Positions 1 through 9,775 of a DNA stretch of 64,000 bases are shown piece by piece. This stretch comes from Variovorax gracilis (GTDB lineage Bacteria > Pseudomonadota > Gammaproteobacteria > Burkholderiales > Burkholderiaceae_C). Every line of letters begins with the position of its first letter. Positions within the stretch are counted from its first letter, which is position 1. The stretch covers positions 1 through 64,000 of the forward strand of contig NZ_JASZYF010000002.1 in assembly GCF_030317115.1 (NCBI RefSeq), in the 5' to 3' direction. Both the position numbers and the translations under genes were made by a program. The notes under the pieces are model-generated. The model was not told the origin of the DNA. It did no database searches and saw only the letters and a list, made by a program, of their open reading frames with translations.

Positions 1-1
1 C

Positions 2-121
2 GTCGGCTGGGAAATGTTCCAGCTGATGCTCGACGTGGCGAGCGGCCGCAAGAAGACCTGGGCCGAGCACTGGAAGCTGCACAACGCGCTGGTGCTGTTC
101 AATCCCGCCCCCGTCACCTGA
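2..121 (+). CDS. UxaA/GarD-family sugar-acid dehydratase, C-terminal fragment
   Basis: The window opens inside a gene; the last 39 codons are readable in frame 2 and end in TGA. The tail ([15 protein letters not shown], then [12 protein letters not shown] and [10 protein letters not shown]) resembles the conserved C-terminus of altronate/galactarate dehydratases, which remove water from hexarate or aldonate sugars in the cytoplasm. An SDR oxidoreductase starts 13 nt downstream and a Bug solute receptor follows, which fits a sugar-acid uptake and catabolism operon. The fragment is too short to tell altronate from galactarate or a related substrate. Confidence 0.7.
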   Translation, partial: VGWEMFQLMLDVASGRKKTWAEHWKLHNALVLFNPAPVT

Positions 122-134
122 AGGAGAACGAGAC

Positions 135-899
135 ATGGAAGACCTCAAGGGCCGCAGCGCGCTCGTCACCGGCGCAAGCACGGGCATCGGCGCCGCCGTC
201 GCCATCGGCTACGCCCGGCGCGGCATGCGCGTGGCGGTGCACTACAACAGTTCTGCGGACGCCGCCAACCAGGTGGTCGCGACGATCCAGGCTGCCGGCG
301 GCGACGCGTTTGCACTGCAGGCGGACGTGCGCGACAGCGGGGCGATCCGGCGTGTCGTGGCTGAAGCCAACGAGCGGCTTGGCGGCATCGACGTGCTCGT
401 CAACAACGCGGGCAGCCTGGTCAAGCGGCTGCCGATCGCCGAATTCGACGACGCTGTGTTCGACGAAGTGATGCACGTCAACGCACGCTCGGTGCTGGCG
501 TTCTGCCGTGAGGTCGTGCCGCTCATGCGCAAGCGAGGGCAAGGCGGCAGCATCATCAATGTGTCGTCCATCGCCGCGCGCAACGGCGGCGGACCGGGCG
601 CGTACCTGTACGCGGGCGCGAAGGGCTTCGTCAGCACCGCGACGCACGGCCTCGCCAAGGAACTCGCGACCGACAACATCCGCGTCAATGCCGTGGCACC
701 CGGCGTGATCCAGACGCCCTTCCACGACCGCTTCTCCACTCCGCAGATGCTCGAATCGTTCAAGGCCGCCATCCCGATGGCGCGCATCGGCGAGCCGGAC
801 GATTGCGTCGGCGCCTTCCTCTACCTCGCTTCGGCGCAGCTGTCGGGCTATGTGACGGGGCAGATCATCGAAGTGAACGGCGGGCAGTACATGCCCTGA
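135..899 (+). CDS. SDR-family NAD(P)-dependent oxidoreductase
   Basis: A 254-residue classical short-chain dehydrogenase. The N-terminal nucleotide-binding glycine motif TGASTGIG (about residues 13-20), the NNAG motif near residue 90 and the catalytic YAGAK (Tyr-x-x-x-Lys) near residue 157 are all present. A preceding AAGGAGAAC ribosome site supports the ATG start. It lies 13 nt after a sugar-acid dehydratase fragment and 63 nt before a Bug receptor, so oxidation or reduction of a sugar-acid intermediate is a reasonable guess. Annotators may call it 3-oxoacyl-ACP reductase or glucose dehydrogenase; the sequence alone does not settle the substrate. Confidence 0.85.
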   Translation: MEDLKGRSALVTGASTGIGAAVAIGYARRGMRVAVHYNSSADAANQVVATIQAAGGDAFALQADVRDSGAIRRVVAEANERLGGIDVLVNNAGSLVKRLPIAEFDDAVFDEVMHVNARSVLAFCREVVPLMRKRGQGGSIINVSSIAARNGGGPGAYLYAGAKGFVSTATHGLAKELATDNIRVNAVAPGVIQTPFHDRFSTPQMLESFKAAIPMARIGEPDDCVGAFLYLASAQLSGYVTGQIIEVNGGQYMP

Positions 900-962
900 G
901 TTCCGAAGGCCGCGACGCAACGACAAGAAGCGCGGCACCCACTTCTCAACGGAGACAAACCA

Positions 963-1955
963 ATGCAACGCCGCACAATCATCCAAGCCGCGCTCGCCTC
1001 TCTCGCCGGAGGCCTCCCGACGCTGCCCGCTCTCGCGCAGGGTCAATGGCCCACGGGCAAGACGATTACCTACCTGGTCCCCTTTCCGGCCGGCGGCACC
1101 ACCGACGTGCTGGGCAGGCTGATCGGCCAGAAGCTCGGCCCGGTGCTGGGCACCACGGTCGTCATTGACAACAAGGGTGGCGCCGGGGGCAGCGTCGGCT
1201 CCGAGATCGCATCGCGCGCCGCACCCGACGGCTACACGATGCTGGGCGGCACGATCAGCTCGCACGCGATCAACGTCAGCCTCTATCCCAAGATCGGCTA
1301 CGACCCGCAGAAGTCCTTCGCACCGGTCACGCTGATCGGGACCAATCCCGTCGTTCTGGTGGTCAACCAGGCGAGCCCGTTCAAGACCCTCAAGGACGTG
1401 CTCGAGGCCAGCAAGGCCAAGCCGGGCGGCCTTTCTTCGGCCTCCGCCGGCACCGGCACCTCGCAGCACCTGGCGCTCGAACTGCTGGCCTACAAGTCGG
1501 GCGTCAAGTTCACGCACATTCCCTACAAGGGCAGCGGCCCGGCGATCCAGGACGTGATCGGCGGCCAGGTCGACATGATGTTCGACACCACCGTGGTGGC
1601 GGGGCCGCACATCCAGAGCGGCAAGCTGCGCGCGATCGCCGTGACCTCCGGCAAGCGGCTGGCATCGATGCCGGATGTGCCGACGGTCGCCGAATCGGGC
1701 GTACCGGGACTCAAGGATTTCGAGGTCGTGTCCTGGCAGGCGATCTTTGTGCCGGCCGGCACGCCGTCGCCCATCGTCGACCGGCTGCACAAGGAGATCC
1801 GGACGATCCTGGCCCAGCCGGACATGCAGGAAAAGCTCAAGGGGTTCGGGATGGAGCCCGCCGACATGACCACGGCGCAAATCGCCGCCTTCCAGAAGGC
1901 GGAAGTCGACAAATGGGCGCAAGTGATCAAGGCCGCCAACATCAAGGCGGAGTAG
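963..1955 (+). CDS. Bug-family tripartite tricarboxylate transporter receptor
   Basis: A 330-residue periplasmic solute-binding protein of the Bug/TctC family. It has an N-terminal signal peptide ending near LPALAQ, then the family hallmarks: VPFPAGGTTDVLGR near residue 40, VIDNKGGAGGSVGSE, a DGYTMLGG segment, a HIPYKGSGPAIQDVIGGQVDMMFD block, and a C-terminal VPAGTPSPIVDRLHKE segment. The start is set by GGAGACAAACCA just upstream. No TctA/TctB membrane partners are nearby, so it is an orphan receptor whose ligand is unknown; the dehydratase and SDR upstream suggest a sugar acid. Confidence 0.9.
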   Translation: MQRRTIIQAALASLAGGLPTLPALAQGQWPTGKTITYLVPFPAGGTTDVLGRLIGQKLGPVLGTTVVIDNKGGAGGSVGSEIASRAAPDGYTMLGGTISSHAINVSLYPKIGYDPQKSFAPVTLIGTNPVVLVVNQASPFKTLKDVLEASKAKPGGLSSASAGTGTSQHLALELLAYKSGVKFTHIPYKGSGPAIQDVIGGQVDMMFDTTVVAGPHIQSGKLRAIAVTSGKRLASMPDVPTVAESGVPGLKDFEVVSWQAIFVPAGTPSPIVDRLHKEIRTILAQPDMQEKLKGFGMEPADMTTAQIAAFQKAEVDKWAQVIKAANIKAE

Positions 1956-2022
1956 GTCTCGTCCTGCGAAACGCGCGGAAGGCGGTCGATAGAATCGCCC
2001 ACCGCTTTTATTGGGTAGACCC

Positions 2023-2874
2023 TTGTCCGATCGCCTCCCCGTCCTGCCGCAGTACCTGTTTCCCAAGCAGGCGCTGACCTCTTTCGCCGGCTGGGTCGCG
2101 GGCAAGGAGCGCGGCGCCGTCACCACCTGGATCATCCGGCGCTTCGTCGCGAAGTACGACGTCAACATGGACGAGGCGCTCGACAGCGACATCGCGAGCT
2201 ACCCGAGCTTCAACGAGTTCTTCACGCGCGCGTTGAAGCCGGGGGCGCGTCCGCTGGCGCAATCCGATCTGGTGTCGCCAGTCGATGGCGCAATCAGCCA
2301 GTTCGGCCCCATCGAAGGCGACCAGATCTTCCAGGCGAAGCGTCACCACTACTCGACCACCGCCCTGGTCGGCGGCGATGCGGCGCTGGCCGCCCAGTTC
2401 GAGCACGGCAGCTTTGCGACTCTCTACCTGAGCCCCAGGGACTACCACCGCATCCACATGCCCTGCGACGGTCGGCTGATGCGGATGATCTACGTGCCGG
2501 GCGACCTCTTCTCCGTGAACCCGACCACCGCCCGAGGCGTGCCTGGACTCTTCGCACGCAACGAGCGCGTGGTGTGCGTGTTCGAATCGCCGGCGGGTCC
2601 GTTCGTGCTGGTGCTCGTGGGCGCGACCATCGTCGGCAGCATGGCGACGGTGTGGCACGGCGTCGTGAATCCGCCTCGCGGCGGCGAAGTGCGCGAATGG
2701 CGCTACGACGACCAGCAGATCGCGCTCCGGCAAGGCGACGAGATGGGCCGCTTCCTGCTCGGCTCGACGGTCGTGATGCTCTTTCCTCCTCCGCCGCTGG
2801 ACTTCAATCCGGCATGGGCACCGGCCCGCCCGGTTCGGCTCGGCGAAGCCATGGCCAACTACCCGACGCGCTGA
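2023..2874 (+). CDS. psd: Phosphatidylserine decarboxylase proenzyme
   Basis: Decarboxylates phosphatidylserine to phosphatidylethanolamine at the inner membrane. The protein (283 residues from the TTG used here) has the family core and the self-cleavage motif LGST near residue 247, whose serine becomes the pyruvoyl prosthetic group. Other conserved blocks are FNEFFTRALKPGARP, SPVDGAISQFG and LYLSPRDYHRIHMPCDG. No ATG lies near the N-terminus: TTG codons at 2011 and 2023 are the candidates and neither has a clear ribosome site. I prefer 2023 because the product begins LSDRLPVLPQY, as I recall for relatives. Confidence 0.93.
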   Translation: MSDRLPVLPQYLFPKQALTSFAGWVAGKERGAVTTWIIRRFVAKYDVNMDEALDSDIASYPSFNEFFTRALKPGARPLAQSDLVSPVDGAISQFGPIEGDQIFQAKRHHYSTTALVGGDAALAAQFEHGSFATLYLSPRDYHRIHMPCDGRLMRMIYVPGDLFSVNPTTARGVPGLFARNERVVCVFESPAGPFVLVLVGATIVGSMATVWHGVVNPPRGGEVREWRYDDQQIALRQGDEMGRFLLGSTVVMLFPPPPLDFNPAWAPARPVRLGEAMANYPTR

Positions 2875-2911
2875 GTGCGCGGCTGCAACCCGCAGCCGGC
2901 TTGCACTTACA

Positions 2912-2928
2912 GCTATAAAACTTGTAGC
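2912..2928. repeat. Short imperfect palindrome (GCTATAA / TTGTAGC)
   Basis: The 17-bp sequence GCTATAAAACTTGTAGC is a near-perfect dyad with one mismatch across the arms. It overlaps the -35 region of the promoter proposed for the downstream winged-helix gene. AT-rich GCTAT...ATAGC palindromes are, from memory, common in Comamonadaceae intergenic DNA. It could be an operator or a dispersed repeat. Confidence 0.4.
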
Positions 2929-2950
2929 AACAGCTCTTCTGGGCTATAGT
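2922..2950 (+). promoter_or_regulatory. Candidate sigma-70 promoter
   Basis: TTGTAG at 2922-2927 and TATAGT at 2945-2950 are separated by exactly 17 nt. The -10 box matches TATAAT at five of six positions; the -35 box is weaker. It would drive the small winged-helix gene that starts at 3021. Confidence 0.5.
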
Positions 2951-3020
2951 CCCCGGCCGTTTCGAGTGGTCACGAGCCAATCACGAAGAACAAGCCGCCG
3001 GTCCCGAGGAGATGAAGTCG

Positions 3021-3350
3021 ATGAGTAGCAAGGAAAACGCAGCCATCAGCCAATTGCTTGCGCTGCTGGAAGCCCGCTACGCGCTGCGCGTCCTCTGGGC
3101 CCTGCGGGACGGCCACGCCCAGACCTTTCGGTTGCTGCAGGACAGCGTCGGCAACATCACGCCCAACACGCTCAACACCCGCATCAAGGAACTTCGCGAA
3201 GCGGGCCTCGTGAACCACGGCACCGACGGCTACAGCCTGACGCTCAGCGGGCAGGACCTGCTGAAGCGCTTGTCCGACCTGCAGGCCTTCGCCGGCAAGT
3301 GGCAGCAGAGCCAGGTCAAGAAGACACCGCCGTCCGCCGCCCCGAACTGA
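3021..3350 (+). CDS. Small winged-helix (HxlR-like) transcriptional regulator
   Basis: A 109-residue protein made almost entirely of one winged helix-turn-helix domain. The pattern YALRVLWALRDGH...ITPNTLNTRIKELREAGLV...GYSLTLSGQDLL is that of the HxlR/MarR-like fold, with a short polar tail. The start at 3021 is chosen over the ATG at 3012 because GAGGAG (3006-3011) lies nine bases before it but abuts the earlier ATG. It stands alone between psd and an FKBP gene, with its own promoter. No cysteine sensor is evident and the target is unknown. Confidence 0.75.
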   Translation: MSSKENAAISQLLALLEARYALRVLWALRDGHAQTFRLLQDSVGNITPNTLNTRIKELREAGLVNHGTDGYSLTLSGQDLLKRLSDLQAFAGKWQQSQVKKTPPSAAPN

Positions 3351-3434
3351 AACGGCGGCACCTTGCGCCGGGGGCCGGTCACGCAGCCTAGTTAAACTGC
3401 GCGGTTTCCTTCCCCATTCCCTAAGGAGCGCTCC

Positions 3435-3785
3435 ATGCCCACCACTCCCTCCGGCCTGCAATACGAAGACACCACGGTCGGCGACGGCGCCGAAGCCAAG
3501 CCCGGCCACCACGTGCATGTGCACTACACCGGCTGGCTCTTCAACGACGGCGTGCAGGGCGCCAAGTTCGATTCGAGTCGCGACCGCAACGATCCCTTTG
3601 CCTTCTCGCTCGGCGCCGGCCAGGTCATCAAGGGCTGGGACGAAGGCGTCGCCGGCATGAAGATCGGCGGCAAGCGCACCCTGATCATCCCGGCTTCCCT
3701 TGGCTACGGTGCGCGCGGCGCTGGCGGCGTGATCCCCCCGAATGCGACCCTGAAGTTCGACGTCGAATTGCTGGACGCGCACTGA
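3435..3785 (+). CDS. FKBP-type peptidyl-prolyl cis-trans isomerase
   Basis: A 116-residue single-domain FKBP that catalyses proline isomerisation during folding. Conserved residues are visible in order: VHVHYTGWL, a [29 protein letters not shown] block, [18 protein letters not shown], and a C-terminal [15 protein letters not shown]. There is no signal peptide, so it is cytoplasmic. TAAGGAG lies eight bases before the ATG. It sits directly upstream of the grpE-dnaK-dnaJ chaperone genes but is separated from them by a terminator, so it is probably a monocistronic unit. Confidence 0.93.
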   Translation: MPTTPSGLQYEDTTVGDGAEAKPGHHVHVHYTGWLFNDGVQGAKFDSSRDRNDPFAFSLGAGQVIKGWDEGVAGMKIGGKRTLIIPASLGYGARGAGGVIPPNATLKFDVELLDAH

Positions 3786-3813
3786 CGAGACCGGATCTCC
3801 CGCCGCTCCCGAA

Positions 3814-3839
3814 ATGCGCCCTCACCGGCGCATTTTTTT
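3814..3839 (+). terminator. Rho-independent terminator after the FKBP gene
   Basis: ATGCGCC (3814-3820) pairs with GGCGCAT (3827-3833) around a six-base loop, and a run of seven T residues follows at 3833-3839. Confidence 0.85.
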
Positions 3840-3841
3840 GC

Positions 3842-3869
3842 CTTGAAAACCCCGGGGCAGGCCTCAAAT
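3842..3869 (+). promoter_or_regulatory. Candidate sigma-32 heat-shock promoter for grpE
   Basis: CTTGAAA (3842-3848) exactly matches the -35 consensus for the heat-shock sigma factor. After 13 nt, CCTCAAAT (3862-3869) matches CCCCATNT at five of the seven fixed positions. It starts three bases after the FKBP terminator and lies 57 nt before the proposed grpE start, as expected for a heat-induced grpE-dnaK-dnaJ unit. Confidence 0.6.
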
Positions 3870-3925
3870 GGCTGCCTATTGTTCGTTTTCACCCGTTTTC
3901 CGGCATGGCCGCCGGCTTTTTGAGC

Positions 3926-4492
3926 ATGACTGACCCGAAAAACCTTCAAGAAAATCCACAGACCCTGCAGGGCGAGCCCAGCCCGGAAGAGCTGGAGGCA
4001 GCCCAGGCCGCGAATGAAGCCGACGCGCTTGCCGCTGCCCAGGCCGAAATCGCCGCGCTGCAAGCCAAGAACGCCGAACTGGCCGACCAGTTCCTCCGCG
4101 CGCAGGCCGATGTGCAGAACGCGCGCCGCCGCGCGGACGAGGAAGTTTCCAAGGGCCGCAAGTTCGCGATCGAAGGTTTCGCCGAAAGCCTGCTGCCCGT
4201 GTTGGACAGCCTGGAGGCGGGCCTGTCGGTGCAGGACGCCACGTCGGAGCATCTGCGCGAAGGCACCGAAGCCACCCTGCGCCAGCTCAAGAGCGCACTG
4301 GAGCGCAACAAGGTCATCGAGATCGCTCCGCCGGCCGGCAGCAAGTTCGATCCGCACCTGCACCAGGCGATCTCCGTGGTGCCGGTGCCCGGGCAGGAGC
4401 CCAACACCATCGCCAGCGTGCTGCAGAAGGGCTACACGATCGCCGACCGGATCCTCCGTCCCGCTCTAGTGACCGTCAGCAGCCCGAGCTGA
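3926..4492 (+). CDS. grpE: Nucleotide exchange factor GrpE
   Basis: GrpE releases ADP from DnaK in the cytosolic Hsp70 cycle. The product (188 residues from 3926) has an acidic disordered N-terminus, an Ala/Glu-rich long helix (about residues 25-80), then [17 protein letters not shown] and the beta-wing with [17 protein letters not shown] and [18 protein letters not shown]. An in-frame ATG at 3905 would add MAAGFLS; I prefer 3926 because MTDPKN is a typical beginning, although neither start has a strong ribosome site. It is followed 104 nt later by dnaK. Confidence 0.95.
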   Translation: MTDPKNLQENPQTLQGEPSPEELEAAQAANEADALAAAQAEIAALQAKNAELADQFLRAQADVQNARRRADEEVSKGRKFAIEGFAESLLPVLDSLEAGLSVQDATSEHLREGTEATLRQLKSALERNKVIEIAPPAGSKFDPHLHQAISVVPVPGQEPNTIASVLQKGYTIADRILRPALVTVSSPS

Positions 4493-4531
4493 GAACAAAC
4501 AAGAAACCCACAGGAAATCCCCGTTTCATCC

Positions 4532-4559
4532 CTTGAATCGAACCGGGTTATCCACAAGT
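4532..4559 (+). promoter_or_regulatory. Weak second heat-shock-like promoter before dnaK
   Basis: CTTGAAT (4532-4538), a 13-nt spacer and CCACAAGT (4552-4559) resemble the sigma-32 consensus with one -35 and two -10 mismatches. It lies in the gap between grpE and dnaK. The match is suggestive only. Confidence 0.25.
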
Positions 4560-4596
4560 TCACAACAACCTCATTTCAGATCCCAGGAGCAAAAAC

Positions 4597-6531
<1,935 letters not shown>

Positions 6532-6549
6532 TTTTCACGCCCTGACACG

Positions 6550-6583
6550 AGGCTGGACCCGCTGCAAGGTGGTCCAGCCTTTT
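6550..6583 (+). terminator. Hairpin with short T run between dnaK and dnaJ
   Basis: AGGCTGGACC (6550-6559) and GGTCCAGCCT (6571-6580) form a perfect 10-bp stem with an 11-nt loop, followed by TTTTCC. The stem is strong but the T run is only four bases. It may be a partial terminator that lowers dnaJ relative to dnaK, or an mRNA processing or stabilising element. Confidence 0.6.
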
Positions 6584-6621
6584 CCGCTTCCTGAAAACGA
6601 TTCCGCCACCGACCCTCGACC

Positions 6622-7758
6622 ATGGCTACCAAACGCGACTATTACGAAACCCTCGGCGTTCCCAAGAACGCGAGCGAGGAGGAAATCAAGAAGGCTTATC
6701 GCAAGATGGCGATGAAGCACCACCCTGACCGCAACCACGGGGACTCCAGCAAGGAAGCCGAGTCCAAGTTCAAGGAGGTCAAGGAAGCCTACGAGATGCT
6801 GTCGGACTCGCAGAAGCGCGCGGCCTACGACCAGTACGGCCACGCGGGGGTCGACCCCAACATGCGCGGCGGCCCGGGCGCAGAAGGCTTCGGCGGCTTC
6901 GCGGAAGCCTTCGGCGACATCTTCGGCGATGTGTTCGGCCAGCGAGGCGGCCGCCAGGGCGGCGGGCGCCAGGTGTTCCGCGGCAGCGACCTGAGCTACG
7001 CGATGGAGGTCACCCTCGAGGAAGCAGCCGAAGGCAAGGATGCACAGATCCGCATCCCGAGTTGGGACGATTGCGGCACCTGCAAGGGTACGGGCGCCAA
7101 GCCCGGCACCAAGCCGATCACCTGCACCACCTGCCATGGCCAGGGCGCGGTCCAGATGCGCCAGGGCTTCTTCAGCGTGCAGCAGACCTGCCCGACCTGC
7201 CATGGCACGGGCAAGATCATTCCGGAACCGTGCACCACCTGCCACGGCCAGGGAAAGATCAAGAACAACAAGACGCTGGAAGTGAAGATCCCGGCCGGCA
7301 TCGACGACGGCATGCGCATCCGCAGCACCGGCAACGGCGAGCCCGGCACCAATGGCGGCCCGCCGGGCGACCTCTATATAGAGATCCGCCTCAAGAAGCA
7401 CGATCTGTTCGAGCGTGACGGCGACGACCTGCACTGCGTGGTGCCGGTCAGCGTCACGACCGCAGCGCTGGGTGGCGAGATCAACGTGCCGACGCTCAAG
7501 GGCGCGGCAGCGATCGATATTCCCGACGGCACCCAGAGCGGCAAGCAATTCCGGCTGCGCGGCAAGGGGATCAAGGGCGTTCGCTCGAGCTACCCGGGTG
7601 ACCTGTACTGCCACGTGCGCGTGGAAACGCCGGTCAAGCTGACCGAGCACCAGCGCAAGCTGCTGAAGGAACTCGACGAGTCGCTCAAGAAGGGTGGCGA
7701 GAAGCACAGCCCCACGGACAAGGGCTGGTTCGACAAGGCCAAGGAGTTCTTCAGTTAG
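6622..7758 (+). CDS. dnaJ: Co-chaperone DnaJ (Hsp40)
   Basis: Type I Hsp40 of 378 residues that delivers substrates to DnaK and stimulates its ATPase. The J domain carries HPD within [10 protein letters not shown] near residue 35. A Gly/Phe-rich linker follows (about 75-120). The zinc domain has four CxxCxGxG repeats: [24 protein letters not shown] and CTTCHGQG. The C-terminal substrate-binding domains and dimerisation tail are complete. It follows dnaK by 90 nt with a hairpin between, and a dispersed repeat lies immediately after the stop. Confidence 0.97.
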   Translation: MATKRDYYETLGVPKNASEEEIKKAYRKMAMKHHPDRNHGDSSKEAESKFKEVKEAYEMLSDSQKRAAYDQYGHAGVDPNMRGGPGAEGFGGFAEAFGDIFGDVFGQRGGRQGGGRQVFRGSDLSYAMEVTLEEAAEGKDAQIRIPSWDDCGTCKGTGAKPGTKPITCTTCHGQGAVQMRQGFFSVQQTCPTCHGTGKIIPEPCTTCHGQGKIKNNKTLEVKIPAGIDDGMRIRSTGNGEPGTNGGPPGDLYIEIRLKKHDLFERDGDDLHCVVPVSVTTAALGGEINVPTLKGAAAIDIPDGTQSGKQFRLRGKGIKGVRSSYPGDLYCHVRVETPVKLTEHQRKLLKELDESLKKGGEKHSPTDKGWFDKAKEFFS

Positions 7759-7763
7759 ATGGG

Positions 7764-7863
7764 GCTCGCCCCCAGGCTACGCGCACTTCGTGTCGCTTCG
7801 CCTACCCCCTGCCGGGGGGCAACACCGGCGGCCCGGCGGAGCCGGCTCCGCGGTGTTTCACGA
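7764..7863 (+). repeat. Dispersed intergenic repeat, copy A
   Basis: Contains the core GCACTTCGTGTCGCTTCG (within 7781-7802), preceded by GCTCGCCCCCAGGCT and followed by a CCCCCTGCCGGGGGG hairpin and the palindrome GGAGCCGGCTCC. Related copies lie at 36679 (inverted), 41821 (direct) and 49083 (inverted). This copy fills the gap between the converging dnaJ and ModA-fold genes and could act as a two-way transcription barrier. Confidence 0.7.
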
Positions 7864-7906
7864 ACGGGCTGGCTTCGCCGGCCTTGGGCTTGGATGCCAC
7901 ACCGGA

Positions 7907-8632
7907 TCAGCCAGAAAGGCGCCCGACCGATGGCACGGACGCCGTGAATTCGAAGCCGCCCTGCTCCCGCAGGCAGCGTGACCTGGGGCCCGCGATCAGT
8001 TCGACGAAGCGCCGGGCCAGGTCCGGCTGGCGGGCCGAGGCGCCGACTGCCGCCGAATAGGTGGTGGCGAGCTCAAAACCCTCGGGCAGCGACCCCACCA
8101 GCTCGACACCCGGCGTGTACTTGATCTCGGTGATCTGCGTGCAGCCGATCGCGCCGGCGCGGCGCTCGGCGGCGAGTTCCCGCATGGCCGTGGCGCCGTT
8201 CGGAAAGGCGCGCAGGCGCGAAGCGACTGCCTCGGCGATCCCAAGCTCGACGAGCATGGAAGCGAAGTGGATGCCGGCGGTCGAGCGCTGCGTGTCCGGC
8301 AAGTAGATCGAACCGGCGGCGAGCAGAGCGGCCTTCAGATCGTCGGGCGTGGCAATCGCAGGCAACGGATCGCCGGCGCGGACCGCCAGGCCGGTGCGCA
8401 CTCGGCCGAGGGCAGCTTCCGAACCCGGCACGAGGCGCCCGTCGGATTGCAATGAAGAGACCATGGCCTCGGTGACGATCATCACGTCGCAGGGCTCGCC
8501 TGCGATCAGTGCCTCCTTCATCGCGCCGACGGCGCCGAAACGGCCTTCGACCTTGGCACCGGTCAGTTCGAGGAACACGCCCTGCAGGGCCTTGACCAAG
8601 CCCTGTGCGGCGCCAGCGCAAAGAATGTTCAT
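7907..8632 (-). CDS. ModA-fold substrate-binding protein without signal peptide
   Basis: A 241-residue protein resembling the periplasmic molybdate-binding (SBP_bac_11) fold: it begins NILCAGAAQGLVKALQGVF, followed by KVEGRFGAVGAMKEAL, CDVMIVTEAMV, and a second lobe with IGCTQITEIKYTPGVELVG and LPEGFELATTYSAAV. Unlike true ModA it has no leader peptide, so it is predicted to be cytoplasmic. The ATG overlaps the stop of the upstream Bug receptor gene (ATGA), implying coupled translation; a GTG-preceded longer frame is less likely. The ligand is unknown and no ABC transporter genes are adjacent. Confidence 0.75.
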   Translation of the reverse strand: MNILCAGAAQGLVKALQGVFLELTGAKVEGRFGAVGAMKEALIAGEPCDVMIVTEAMVSSLQSDGRLVPGSEAALGRVRTGLAVRAGDPLPAIATPDDLKAALLAAGSIYLPDTQRSTAGIHFASMLVELGIAEAVASRLRAFPNGATAMRELAAERRAGAIGCTQITEIKYTPGVELVGSLPEGFELATTYSAAVGASARQPDLARRFVELIAGPRSRCLREQGGFEFTASVPSVGRLSG

Positions 8633-9621
8633 TGGTCGGCCTTTGCGCCCGAGATCTTCACGATGCGCGCCCACTTGTCGATGTCTTCGTTCATGTAGCG
8701 CGTGAAATCAGCGACGTTCATGGTCAGCGGCGTCGCGCCCTGCGCCTTCCAGGCGCGGACCACCTCGGGGTTGGAGACGATTTTCACGACTTCGGCGTTC
8801 AACCGATCGACGATCGCGGCGGGCGTGCCTTTGGGCGCCATCAGGCCGAGCCAGATCGTGGCTTCGTACTTGGGCACCCCGGCTTCGTTGACCGTCGGCA
8901 CATCGGGCATCACCGCGGAGCGCGACAGGCCAGTGGTTGCCATGGCCTTGACCTTGCCGCTGCGGACGTGCTCCGTCATGGTGGGCACGGCGTCGAACAT
9001 CATGTCGACCTGCCCGCCCAGCACGTCGGTGCGGGCGCCGGCGCTTCCCCGATAGGGAATGTGCAGGATCGAGACGCCCGCCATCGCCTTGAAGAGTTCA
9101 CCGGCCATGTGGTACGGCGTGCCCGGCCCGGAAGACGCGTAGGAAAGCCCTCCGGGCTTCGACCTGGCAAGCGCGATCAACTGGCCCAGATTGTCGACCG
9201 GCAGCCCGCTTCTCGTGACGAGTACCAGGTCCGAGTAGTTGATGGCAGCGACCGGCACGAAATCGCGCATGAGTTGGAAAGGCTTGTTCGGGATCAGAGA
9301 CTCATTGACCGTGTGCGCGTTCGACATCAGCAGCAGCGTGTAGCCATCCGGCGGGCTCTTTGCCACGGCGTCGGTGCCGATCACCGATCCGGCGCCAGGC
9401 CGGTTGTCAACAACGAATCCCTGGCCGAGCGACTCCTGCAGGCGTGTGGCGATGAAGCGCGCGTACACGTCGGCGGGACCGCCGGCGGCAAAAGGCACGA
9501 CAACCCGGACCGGGTGCGATGGGTAGTCCTGCGCAGCGACCCACGGCGCCATGACTGCCAGCAAGGCAGCGGCCCACCACCGACGGTTCGGACGCAGACT
9601 TCGGGCAGACGCTGTCTTCAC
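8629..9621 (-). CDS. Bug-family tripartite tricarboxylate transporter receptor
   Basis: A 330-residue periplasmic receptor with a signal peptide (Arg-rich start, hydrophobic AAALLAVMAPWVAAQ) and Bug motifs: VVPFAAGGPADVYAR, VVDNRPGAGSVIGTDAV, PDGYTLLLMSNAHTVN, HIPYRGSAGARTDVLGGQVD and APKGTPAAIVDRLNAEV. The start is GTG at 9621, set by GGAGACAACC just before it; upstream in-frame ATGs would place non-signal sequence in front. Its promoter region carries TTGGTA repeats matching those before the FAH gene on the other side of the GntR regulator. No TctAB partners are present. Confidence 0.88.
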   Translation of the reverse strand: MKTASARSLRPNRRWWAAALLAVMAPWVAAQDYPSHPVRVVVPFAAGGPADVYARFIATRLQESLGQGFVVDNRPGAGSVIGTDAVAKSPPDGYTLLLMSNAHTVNESLIPNKPFQLMRDFVPVAAINYSDLVLVTRSGLPVDNLGQLIALARSKPGGLSYASSGPGTPYHMAGELFKAMAGVSILHIPYRGSAGARTDVLGGQVDMMFDAVPTMTEHVRSGKVKAMATTGLSRSAVMPDVPTVNEAGVPKYEATIWLGLMAPKGTPAAIVDRLNAEVVKIVSNPEVVRAWKAQGATPLTMNVADFTRYMNEDIDKWARIVKISGAKADQ

Positions 9622-9670
9622 GGTTGTCTCCAAGGCGGTGGGGGCGGATCGCCGTCCGGTATCGCGACGA

Positions 9671-9700
9671 TTGGTATGAATTGGTATGCACCGATGCCAA
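9671..9700. promoter_or_regulatory. Candidate GntR operator before the Bug gene
   Basis: Two tandem 10-bp units, TTGGTATGAA (9671-9680) and TTGGTATGCA (9681-9690), are followed by an inverted arm ATGCCAA (9694-9700). TTGGTAT with an inverted ATNCCAA is the kind of half-site used by FadR-subfamily regulators. The same TTGGTA unit recurs at 10523-10548 on the other side of the regulator gene. Confidence 0.55.
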
Positions 9701-9775
9701 TCGCGGACCAATATAGCGAGCGCCGCCGGCCCGGTCAATGCGGGGCCGGGTTTGTCCGCAACGCCCGGCCAAGGG

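Noticed and set aside
114..2192. Long minus-strand open frame of 692 codons
   Set aside because: It runs antisense to the SDR and Bug genes, is rich in Arg, His and Gly, and has no recognisable motifs; such frames are common in GC-rich DNA.
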